NCBI GenBank assembly: GCA_964483455.1
Contig: CAZACK010000002.1
Span: forward strand, 1-64,000
Reading direction: 5' to 3'
DNA: 64,000 nucleotides
Source: CAYZJD01 sp964483455
GTDB lineage: Bacteria; Acidobacteriota; Terriglobia; Bryobacterales; Bryobacteraceae
Shown: in pieces, positions 44,532-51,849 of the stretch
How positions within the stretch are numbered: position 1 is the stretch's first letter
Layout: each line of letters begins with the position of its first letter
The notes under the pieces: generated by a model
Told to the model about the DNA's origin: nothing
Seen by the model: only the letters and a program-made list of their open reading frames with translations
Databases searched by the model: none
Program-made: the position numbers and the translations under genes

Positions 44532-46433
44532 TCACTTCTTGACGACCAGGTTGCCGGCGTCGTCGAGGAAGTACTTCCACCCAGGCGGCACGAGCGTGGT
44601 GGAGCCGTAGTCGACCACCAGCGCCGGGCCGCGCTGCGCGCCGGACGGCAGGCGCTCGCGGGTCCAGACGGGAACGCGGCGCCAGCGCCCTTCGATTCGG
44701 ACACGTCGCTTCTCCGGCCGCGGCGGCTGGGGCGCGGGCCTCCGCAGCCTCGGCTTCGCCACCACCTCCCGCCCGCGGACGCGCAGGTTCACGATTTCCG
44801 TGGCCCGCTCCGGGCTCGCGTAGCCGTACTGCCGCCGGTGCTCCCGATGGAATGGCGCGGCCGGATCGCGGGGATTCCACTTCACCGTCAGCTCGTAGCT
44901 CTGGCCGGCGTAGCGGATGTCGGCGAGCCGCTCGAGCCGCGCTCCGGGCATCTCGCGCGACGCGGCCTTCTCCAGCTCCGCGAGGCGTTCGGCGAGGTCC
45001 CGCCGGTTCAGGACGGAGGCGGTGAAATCCCGGATGCGGTCGGCGGACACCATCCCCAGCGCCGAGAGCGCGCCGGCCAGCCGCGGCACGATCACGGTGC
45101 GAATGCCCAACTCGGCGGAGATCCCGCAGGCGTGCAGGCCGCCGCAGCCGCCGAACGCCACCAGCGCGAAGTCGCGCGGATCGTGGCCGCGCTCGACCGT
45201 GACCACGCGGATGGCGCGGTCCATGTTCGCATCGGCCACCCGAAGGATGCCTTCGGCCGCCGCCGTCCGGCTCACCGCGAGCGCCCGGGCGATCCGGTCC
45301 ACCGCCGCGGCCGAGCGCCCGACATCGATCGCCATCTCCCCGCCGAGGAACTGCCGCGCGGCGATGCGCCCGAGCACGACGTGCGCATCGGTGACCGTGG
45401 CCCGGTCGCCCTTGCCGTAGCAGGCGGGGCCGGGGTCGGCCCCCGCGCTTTCCGGCCCGACTCGCAGCAGCCCGCCCTCATCCACCCGGGCGATGGAACC
45501 GCCGCCGGCGCCCACGGTGTGGATGTCGAGCATCGGCACGCGGACGGGGAACCCGTCCACCGAGCCCTCGGTGGTCTCGCGCGGCCGGCGGTCGCAGATG
45601 CTGACGTCGGTCGAAGTGCCGCCCATGTCGAAACCGATGGCGCGCTGGAAGCCCGCCAGGCGCGCCGCCCGCACCGCTCCAATCGCGCCGCCCGCCGGCC
45701 CCGAGAGGATCGTGCGCACCGCCTGGCGCCGCGCCTCCGCGGCGGTCATGAAGCCGCCGTTGGACTGGAGGATCGAAATCCCGCGCAGGCCGGCGCGATC
45801 CAGCTCGCCCAGGTACGCGTCCATCAGCGGGCCGACGTAAGCGTTGAGCACGGTGGTGGAGGCGCGCTCGTACTCGCGGAACTCCGGGCACACTTCGTCC
45901 GAACAGCAGAGATAGATTCCGGAAGCGAGAGCCGAGGCGACGGCCCGCTCGTTCTCCGGATTCTGATACGAGTGCAGCAGGCACACGGCCACCGAGCGGA
46001 CGCGCGCCCGCGCAAGCCTTTTCCGCAGCCTCTCGAGCCCCGCGCGCGCCGGGCGCCGCGCGATCGTGCCGTCGTAGTAGGCGCGCTCGTCCACTCCGAA
46101 GCACAGCTCCGAAGGCACGAGCGGACGGCGGGGCGCCGGCGTCAGGTTGTACAGCTCCGCGCGGTTCTGGCGGCCGATGAGGACGATGTCTTCAAAACCG
46201 GCGGTGGTGACGAACGCCGTGCGCGCCCCTTTGCGCTCGAGCAGCGCGTTGGTCGCCACCGTCGAGCCGTGGATGATGCGGGCGTCCAAGCCTCCTGCCC
46301 GCCTCAAACCCTCCAGGATCACCCGCGCCGGATGATGTGGATCCGAACGAAGCTTGAAGCTCTCCATGTGGCCGTCGTCGCGGAGAACGACGAAATCGGT
46401 GAACGTGCCCCCGGTGTCGATGCCGATGCGCAT
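44532..46433 (-). CDS. hyuA: Hydantoinase/oxoprolinase A-family ATPase subunit (HyuA-like)
   Basis: 633 residues from the ATG at 46433 (a TTG two codons upstream is possible). The ASKHA nucleotide-binding core begins MRIGIDTGGTFTDFVVLRDD. Domain landmarks are IIHGSTVATNALLERKGART, AIGFDMGGTSTDVSICDRR and FALVAFGGCGGLHACGIS, followed by a C-terminal beta domain. The enzyme couples ATP hydrolysis to opening of hydantoin- or oxoproline-type rings, normally with a HyuB partner. No HyuB lies in the window, which is unusual. Confidence 0.88.
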   Translation of the reverse strand: MRIGIDTGGTFTDFVVLRDDGHMESFKLRSDPHHPARVILEGLRRAGGLDARIIHGSTVATNALLERKGARTAFVTTAGFEDIVLIGRQNRAELYNLTPAPRRPLVPSELCFGVDERAYYDGTIARRPARAGLERLRKRLARARVRSVAVCLLHSYQNPENERAVASALASGIYLCCSDEVCPEFREYERASTTVLNAYVGPLMDAYLGELDRAGLRGISILQSNGGFMTAAEARRQAVRTILSGPAGGAIGAVRAARLAGFQRAIGFDMGGTSTDVSICDRRPRETTEGSVDGFPVRVPMLDIHTVGAGGGSIARVDEGGLLRVGPESAGADPGPACYGKGDRATVTDAHVVLGRIAARQFLGGEMAIDVGRSAAAVDRIARALAVSRTAAAEGILRVADANMDRAIRVVTVERGHDPRDFALVAFGGCGGLHACGISAELGIRTVIVPRLAGALSALGMVSADRIRDFTASVLNRRDLAERLAELEKAASREMPGARLERLADIRYAGQSYELTVKWNPRDPAAPFHREHRRQYGYASPERATEIVNLRVRGREVVAKPRLRRPAPQPPRPEKRRVRIEGRWRRVPVWTRERLPSGAQRGPALVVDYGSTTLVPPGWKYFLDDAGNLVVKK

Positions 46434-46469
46434 GCGCAAGCGGCGCGGCCGCCCGGCCCGAAATGGCTC

Positions 46470-46880
46470 CTAGCGGACCGGGCCGCCCACGCCGGCAATC
46501 CCCGATTCTCGCACGACGCCCAGCGCCGGCGGCTTGCTCGTCTTCAGCCCGTAGTTGCGAACGGCGACCGCCGTGCTGAAGCCGGCATACGAGGTGTTGA
46601 CCCAATTCCAGTACGGCTTCGGATGCAGCTCCTGCGCCGCGAACAGGCCCGCCAGGATGCCGATCTTGAGACCCACTCCGCGACCGACGTGGAAGCGCCC
46701 GTCCGGCCCGCGCAACAGCGGATTGCCCTCCCGCTTCCCGATCGAGCTGTGAACATCCAGAAACTGCGCGGCCGCCACGGCGGCGAAAGTGAGACGTCGT
46801 TTGGCTCTTGGCGAAAGCCCCCAGCAGGGGAAGACGGCCATCAGCAGAAACAGCGCCAACTGGCGCAAGGTTTGTCGCAT
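46470..46880 (-). CDS. Small membrane protein of unknown function
   Basis: 136 residues. A signal-like first helix (LRQLALFLLMAVFPCWG) is followed by LTFAAVAAAQFLDVHSSIGK and GVGLKIGILAGLFAAQELHP, giving two or three membrane segments, and a polar C-terminus. I do not recognise the family. It lies 36 bp upstream of the hydantoinase gene on the same strand and may be co-transcribed. Confidence 0.62.
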   Translation of the reverse strand: MRQTLRQLALFLLMAVFPCWGLSPRAKRRLTFAAVAAAQFLDVHSSIGKREGNPLLRGPDGRFHVGRGVGLKIGILAGLFAAQELHPKPYWNWVNTSYAGFSTAVAVRNYGLKTSKPPALGVVRESGIAGVGGPVR

Positions 46881-47483
46881 AGGCGAAATCCAGTCCTGAG
46901 TCGAGTGTGCGGCATGTTCCGCGCGCGATCAAGACTTTCACCCGATGGCCGGATGCGGTTTTGTACTGAGAGAATCGGGCTAAGGTGGGCGTGCGGACGC
47001 GCGCCGCGCCCGCCAAGCAGTACTTTCTGACTAAGGTGAAGACTCCAGATTCGTCTTGGGCGGCCTCGTTGTTTCTTGAGCTTCGGTTTGCCCACCCGGC
47101 CTTGCTGTGACTCCAGGCCGACCGCCGGTTCCATTACTGCTCCCGTTGGCCAAACGGAATTCAATCACAATCGGCGAGGATTTCTGGTCTGGGCGAGTGG
47201 ACACGAACCACCGACCTCCTGGTCCCGAACCATCCCACCACGAAGAAAGAAGAGATAGGCGGGGCACAGCAGGATTGCCTAGGTTTGCGATGTATCGCGA
47301 GTCTTCAAAGGATTCCGTGGACGCCGCACCGCCTCGGCGAGCGCCGGATCGTCAGCCGCCCGCGTCTTGAGAATCGTGGCGTCCTACACCACCACGGCTC
47401 CGTCCCTCTCTCCCGATCGTCCAGCGGCGGCGCCGTGACGCCGGCGTGTTTCGAGCTGGCGTGATGCACGAGACGCGGCAGAA
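46881..47483. other. 603-bp interval without a convincing gene
   Basis: The short open frames here do not resemble proteins. One plus-strand frame reads DTNHRPPGPEP, a peptide pattern that appears when tRNA-derived DNA is translated. The interval holds the tRNA-Pro fragment at 47185-47232 and otherwise unrecognised, possibly decayed, sequence. Confidence 0.5.
47185..47232 (-). pseudogene. tRNA-Pro(CGG) 3' fragment (possible attachment-site remnant)
   Basis: Read on the minus strand, the 48 bases run from the anticodon loop (TTCGGGA, anticodon CGG) through an AGGTC variable loop and a T arm (GGTGG-TTCGTGT-CCACT) to an acceptor strand CGCCCAG and ACCA. No matching 5' half (D arm and CTGGGCG acceptor strand) exists upstream. 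Tyrosine integrases often duplicate exactly the 3' part of a tRNA gene, so this could be an old att site. The intact tRNA gene is not in the window. Confidence 0.65.
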
Positions 47484-48257
47484 TCAACGGGCTCCGGGCT
47501 GACCGGCCGCATCCGGCCACATCGGCGTGACCATCCCGGCAAAATTGCGCGCGAGCAGCGCCGCGTCGGCGCGATCGAACTTCACACTGGGTAGCGCCGC
47601 CAGGTCGACGGTCGTAGCGCCCTGGAACAGGCGCAGGATGTCGACCCGGAAATCCAGCCGCGCCGGGCGGCTGTCCAGCGGCTCGCGGCGCAATTCGGTC
47701 GCGATGAGCCGGTAGTTCTCCTCGAATCCCACGTGATACACGAGCGGGACGCTTACGTTGCCCCGCAGGAGGGCGCCTTCGAACAACACGAACTTGTAGC
47801 CGACCTCCCAATTCCAGGCCATGCGGCCGTTGGGATCCAGGTCTCCGCGTTGCGCCAGCGACTTGTTGGCGGCGGCATCCACGCCGATGCCAAACTCGAT
47901 CCGCCGGTAGTTACGGCGCGGCACGTCGCGCAACACAATGCCAAAGGCGGCTTCGGCGCCGTCGAATCGCACCAGGTGATAACTGTCGGGTTCGGTGTAC
48001 ACGCCGGTTCCTCCCGTCAGCCGGATGTTGCTCAGAAAAAAATGGAAATCGCGCACCTTGAAACGACCCTCGCCCCCCGGGTTGGCATAGCGCAAATCGT
48101 TGAGCACCAGCGGCTCCGGACCCACGAAGGGATGAAAGTACAGTGCAAGTTCAATCGGCTGAGCGGCGCGGTATCGCCACCAGCCCGTGATGCCGAGCAA
48201 GGCGGCCAGCGCGAACAGTACCGGGATGACGTATTTTGCTCTGAGCATGCGATTCAC
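47484..48257 (-). CDS. MbnP-like copper-binding protein
   Basis: 257 residues starting with the GTG at 48257 that overlaps the di-heme gene's stop (GTGA). An N-terminal helix (VIPVLFALAALLGITGWW) exports or anchors it. The MbnP domain shows FKVRDFHFFLSNIRLTGG, YHLVRFDG and, at ~146-156, the hallmark MAWNWEVGYKF with Trp148 and Trp150. In studied MbnP/MopE proteins a Trp of the family is oxidised to kynurenine by the MbnH-type enzyme and helps bind Cu(I). The adjacent MbnH-like gene fits this. Which Trp is modified here is not known. Confidence 0.8.
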   Translation of the reverse strand: MNRMLRAKYVIPVLFALAALLGITGWWRYRAAQPIELALYFHPFVGPEPLVLNDLRYANPGGEGRFKVRDFHFFLSNIRLTGGTGVYTEPDSYHLVRFDGAEAAFGIVLRDVPRRNYRRIEFGIGVDAAANKSLAQRGDLDPNGRMAWNWEVGYKFVLFEGALLRGNVSVPLVYHVGFEENYRLIATELRREPLDSRPARLDFRVDILRLFQGATTVDLAALPSVKFDRADAALLARNFAGMVTPMWPDAAGQPGAR

Positions 48258-49390
48258 TTGCGCGCGAACGGATCCGAGAACCGTTCCGCGCTCACGAAGT
48301 CCTGGTCCGTCAGCGTATGCAGGAAGGCGATGATGGCCGCCTTCTCTGTCGCCGTCAGATGCAGGCTGATCCGTCCTGTCGCTCCCGTGCCGAGGTTGTC
48401 CGCCTCCACGATGAGGGGACTCAGCGTGCTGCTGTTCCTGATGCCGCCGTCGTAGTGATCCAGCACCTCCTCGAGCGTTTGGAAACGGCCATCGTGCATA
48501 TAAGGCGCGGTGAGCGCGATGTTCCGCAACGATGGCGCCTTGAACAGCCCGCGATGCGCCGGGTTGCCGGTGACCGCCTGCAAGCCGGGCTGGAGGTGCT
48601 CCTCGTCATCGAGGCCATTGTTGGCGAAGCCGTCGTAGCGCGTGCTGAAGCCGCCGGTCAGGAACTGGCTGTGGCAGTCGATGCAGTTGGCGCCGCGCAG
48701 ACTCACCTTGACGTCCGGGTGGGCCATGAACAGTTTCCGTCCCAGTTCCTCCTGCGGATTCAGCGTGATCTCGCCGCGCAGAAACCGGTCGTAGCGCGCA
48801 TTGGACGAGATCAAGGTGCGTTCGAAGGTAGCTAGCGCGCGGGCGATTGCTGCCGCGCTGACTTCGCCGTAGGCCGTTTCGAACAGTTCCCGGTAGCTGG
48901 AGTCCGCAGACAGTTCGGCAACCAGACGCCCCAGGTCCCGCGCCATTTCATCCGGGTGCTGGATCGGGGTCAGCGCCTGCTCCTCGAGCGTGGCGGCGCG
49001 CCCGTTCCAGAAGAAGCGCTGCGGTCCCCACATCAGGTTGGCCAGGCTCATGCTGTTGAACGCCAGCGGCTTGCCGGACACGCCGACGCTGGTCACACGG
49101 CCATCGGTGAACGCCAGGCGCTGGATATGGCAGGTCGAGCAGGACACTTTACCGTTCGCCGACAAGCGTGGATCGTAGAAGAGCCGCCGGCCGAGCTCCA
49201 CCGCTTCCTCGGTCAGCGGGTTGTCGGCGGGCACCTGGAAGTGACCGAACACGAACGGCGCCGAGAAACCCCTCAGCGGGGTCGCTACCCGACGCTGTTG
49301 ATTGCAGGCGCGCGTCGCCAGCGCTGCGAGCAACGCGGCAATCAACGCCGATGCCGCAACGGCAAGTCGCAAGCGGAACACACGCGTCAA
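48254..49390 (-). CDS. MbnH-like di-heme cytochrome c peroxidase/MauG-family enzyme
   Basis: 378 residues from the TTG at 49390, which overlaps the upstream stop (TTGA). The leader helix is LAVAASALIAALLAALATRA. The two c-type haem sites are CSTCH (84-88) and CIDCH (236-240). The region FNSMSLANLMWGPQRFFWNG and the C-terminal LRNIALTAPYMHDGRFQTLE are typical of BCCP/MauG proteins. MbnH members use a bis-Fe(IV) state to convert a Trp of MbnP to kynurenine. Being directly followed by an MbnP-like gene makes that role more likely than peroxide detoxification. Confidence 0.85.
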   Translation of the reverse strand: MTRVFRLRLAVAASALIAALLAALATRACNQQRRVATPLRGFSAPFVFGHFQVPADNPLTEEAVELGRRLFYDPRLSANGKVSCSTCHIQRLAFTDGRVTSVGVSGKPLAFNSMSLANLMWGPQRFFWNGRAATLEEQALTPIQHPDEMARDLGRLVAELSADSSYRELFETAYGEVSAAAIARALATFERTLISSNARYDRFLRGEITLNPQEELGRKLFMAHPDVKVSLRGANCIDCHSQFLTGGFSTRYDGFANNGLDDEEHLQPGLQAVTGNPAHRGLFKAPSLRNIALTAPYMHDGRFQTLEEVLDHYDGGIRNSSTLSPLIVEADNLGTGATGRISLHLTATEKAAIIAFLHTLTDQDFVSAERFSDPFARK

Positions 49391-50709
49391 TGGTGGTGCA
49401 CGAAGCCGGAGCCGAACAACGCCTCGATGTTCTCGACGCCCTTCTGGTAGCGCTCCTTGAAGCTGAGCCGTGCGATGCGTTCGCCGCTCCCGAGGTCGTG
49501 CACGGTGATCGAATGGTCGTTGACCTTGGCGATGAAATCGACATCGGTCGGATCGTTGTCGGCCTTGTTGCCGAGATTCAGCAGGTTGTTCTGTATCGCG
49601 ATGACCTTGCGGCCGGCGGCGGTGGTGTAAAAGATCATGTGGTGGGCACCGGCCTCGGCCTTGATGTCCGCGCCCGAGGGAACCAGTTCAGGCAGGCCCG
49701 AGAGCTTATAGCGCTTCACGACGCCGGGCACAGCGTGGCTGACGAACAGCTCGGTCTCGTTGCCGTAGAACTCCAGTGGGACGCCCGTACCCGCCTTCGT
49801 CCCGTCGTATGCCTTCACGGGGGCGCCGAAACTCTTGTCCGCCTGCTTGTACGGGATCTTCCAGGTTTCGAATCCGAACATCGTATTGACCAGCACCGCC
49901 GGCGCGACGCCCGGCACGATGCCAGGCCGCACAAAAAGTACCTCGACCGGCGACGACGGAAAGCCCACCGGCTTCGCGTCTTCGACGACGATGTTCTGGA
50001 TCGGCTCGAAGGTGTTCAGGTCGATGACGGTGATCGCGTTGCCGACGCCGGTCGCAAGATCCGGGTGAACCGTGGAGCTGACCACCAGGCGATCCTGGTA
50101 TGCCGAGATGCCGTGCGGATACATGATGTGCGGCGCACCCTTGGCCACCGCGCTCTTGCGTGCCTGGATGATCTTGATCACCGCGTTGCTCTGTGGATCG
50201 AACACGCCGACCGAACCGCAGTCGGGCTGGTCCACGCCAGTGCCTCCCATGAACGTCACGAACATGTATTCCTTGCCATTGACGCTGTGCCAGATGATGT
50301 CTTCACCGACCTGTTGGCCGCCGGTATCGAGGCAATTGACGCCGTTAATCACCGCCGCCCCGCTGGCGTTGCGCGACAGGCCGATTTCGGCCAGGCTGCA
50401 CTTGGGGTCCAGACCGGTCGAGTAGAGCCGCCCGTTGGGGCTGTAGTACAGGTGGTGCAATGGGAGCGCGAGGTTCGGAAGTTCGACCTGCTGAAGGATC
50501 GCACCGAAATTCGGCGCGTCCGGGTTCAACTCCACGATAGCGACGCTGTGGGCGGTGCCGAGCGTGGGCAGCCCACGCAGCAGCACCAGCGCCTGGCTCT
50601 CTTCAACATTGCGGCGCGCAGCGCCCTCCGGCTTGTCGGAACACCCTGGCATCATCAGCAGCACCCAGGCGTACAGGGGAAACACTCCGAGCTTTGTCGA
50701 TTGGGACAT
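49387..50709 (-). CDS. Lipoprotein beta-propeller, possibly SBP56/methanethiol-oxidase-like
   Basis: 440 residues from the ATG at 50709, which has GGAGAT upstream. The leader LYAWVLLMMPGCS suggests lipidation at Cys23. Seven-bladed-propeller repeats with many His residues follow: TLGTAHSVAIVELNPDAPNF, NLALPLHHLYYSPNGRLYST, IMYPHGISAYQDRLVVSSTV and EAGAHHMIFYTTAAGRKVIA. The protein naturally ends GFVHHH. Length and pattern resemble SBP56 proteins, which include copper-dependent methanethiol oxidases, but I cannot confirm that by eye; a generic redox propeller is the alternative. It is the first gene of the operon with the MbnH- and MbnP-like genes. Confidence 0.62.
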   Translation of the reverse strand: MSQSTKLGVFPLYAWVLLMMPGCSDKPEGAARRNVEESQALVLLRGLPTLGTAHSVAIVELNPDAPNFGAILQQVELPNLALPLHHLYYSPNGRLYSTGLDPKCSLAEIGLSRNASGAAVINGVNCLDTGGQQVGEDIIWHSVNGKEYMFVTFMGGTGVDQPDCGSVGVFDPQSNAVIKIIQARKSAVAKGAPHIMYPHGISAYQDRLVVSSTVHPDLATGVGNAITVIDLNTFEPIQNIVVEDAKPVGFPSSPVEVLFVRPGIVPGVAPAVLVNTMFGFETWKIPYKQADKSFGAPVKAYDGTKAGTGVPLEFYGNETELFVSHAVPGVVKRYKLSGLPELVPSGADIKAEAGAHHMIFYTTAAGRKVIAIQNNLLNLGNKADNDPTDVDFIAKVNDHSITVHDLGSGERIARLSFKERYQKGVENIEALFGSGFVHHH

Positions 50710-51174
50710 CGCAGATCTCCAGTTGTCAGCCACAATACTGCTTGCGAAGCCACAAGTCAAGGCTTCCTTGGGATGTTAGGATGTTTCGCTGCGCCGGTCC
50801 CGTTGGAGTCCAGAACTCGCGTTTCCTCTTCGGCCACCCCAAAATCAGCGTCAATCGCTTGAAATACAGCGGCTCCTTCTCAAGCGTTCCGCCTTCCGCG
50901 ACCGGCGTTTACCGCTGCTGGGGGTGGGGCAGATGATGTCGTCTGCCAGGCCGGCCTGCCCCGCAAACACCTGGACTCGAACTCGTTCAGGCAGTCAGAG
51001 ACCTGGAGCAGCGGAACGGACACCGGCCTGATGGTATCTCCATCTCCGGACCGGCCGTGGCGAAATCGCTCGCTCACCATCTGCCCGGCTCGACGGTGAT
51101 GCGATCAAACGGCGGCTCCAGTGTCGCCCCGTGTGGCATCATTGGTTGTTGGAGCCTACCGCTAACCGCTCCTC
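50710..51174. other. 465-bp interval with palindromes, no gene recognised
   Basis: It contains GGCAGATGA/TCGTCTGCC (50928-50936 and 50939-50947, one G-T pair) nested in a larger GGGGCAG...CTGCCCC arrangement (50926-50962), related to the GGCAGGC repeats elsewhere. Short open frames on both strands match nothing I know. It must hold the promoters of the propeller operon and of the ABC operon. Confidence 0.45.
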
Positions 51175-51849
51175 ATGATCCAGCTCACCGGCGTCTCCAA
51201 GCAATTTGACGGCAAGCGGAAAGTCGTGGCGCTCGATGGCGTCACTCTCGGCGTCGAGCGCGGCGAGATGATTTCGATCATCGGCCCGTCGGGCTCGGGA
51301 AAATCGACGCTGCTGAACCTGATCGGCGGGCTGGACCGGCCGACCGCGGGCGCCATCCGCATCGACGGCGCGAATCTCGACGGGATCTCCGACGACGAGC
51401 TGACCCGCATCCGCCGGGACAAGATCGGCTTCATCTTCCAGTTCTTCAACCTGCTGCCGACCCTGTCCTGCCTGGAGAACGTCTCGCTGCCCCTGCACCT
51501 GCGCGGCTGGCCGCGCAAGAAGATCGGCCAGCGCGCCCGGGAACTGCTGGACCTGGTGGGACTCGGCGGCCGCATGGATCACCTGCCCGACGAATTGTCC
51601 GGCGGCGAGCGCCAGCGGGTGGCCATCGCCAGGGCGCTGTCGATCTACCCGCCGATCCTGCTGGCCGACGAGCCGACCGGCAATCTGGATACGCAGACCG
51701 GCCAGGAGATCCTCAAGCTCATCCACGACCTGCACGCACGGCTGGGATCGACGGTGCTGATCGTCACCCACGACTTGCAGGTCGCCGAAGGCTGCCCGCG
51801 CAGCATCACGCTGCGCGACGGGCGCATCGCCGGAGACGTGCGTCGATGA
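51175..51849 (+). CDS. ABC transporter ATP-binding protein (LolD/MacB type)
   Basis: 224 residues. Walker A is IGPSGSGKSTLLNLIGGLDR, the Q-loop region IGFIFQFFNLLPTLSCLENV, the signature LSGGERQRVAIARAL, and Walker B PILLADEPTGNLD. This matches the LolD/MacB group that extracts lipoproteins or drives mechanotransmission rather than importing solutes. It overlaps the permease gene by ATGA and starts a four-gene operon. Confidence 0.93.
   Translation: MIQLTGVSKQFDGKRKVVALDGVTLGVERGEMISIIGPSGSGKSTLLNLIGGLDRPTAGAIRIDGANLDGISDDELTRIRRDKIGFIFQFFNLLPTLSCLENVSLPLHLRGWPRKKIGQRARELLDLVGLGGRMDHLPDELSGGERQRVAIARALSIYPPILLADEPTGNLDTQTGQEILKLIHDLHARLGSTVLIVTHDLQVAEGCPRSITLRDGRIAGDVRR

Noticed and set aside
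44394..47030. A very long plus-strand open frame over the hydantoinase gene
   Set aside because: It is the high-GC antisense shadow of the minus-strand HyuA gene; its translation is Arg/His/Ala-rich low-information sequence with no domain, while the minus-strand protein has all family motifs. Similar long antisense frames over the kinase, agarase-like and permease genes were dropped for the same reason.
47031..47267. A 78-residue minus-strand frame and its plus-strand counterpart DTNHRPPGPEP
   Set aside because: These are translations of the tRNA-Pro fragment and surrounding non-coding DNA, not a protein gene.
50962..50995. AGTTCGAGTCC-like T-loop on the minus strand
   Set aside because: The flanking bases cannot form the T stem or an acceptor stem, so it is not a tRNA or a recognisable fragment.
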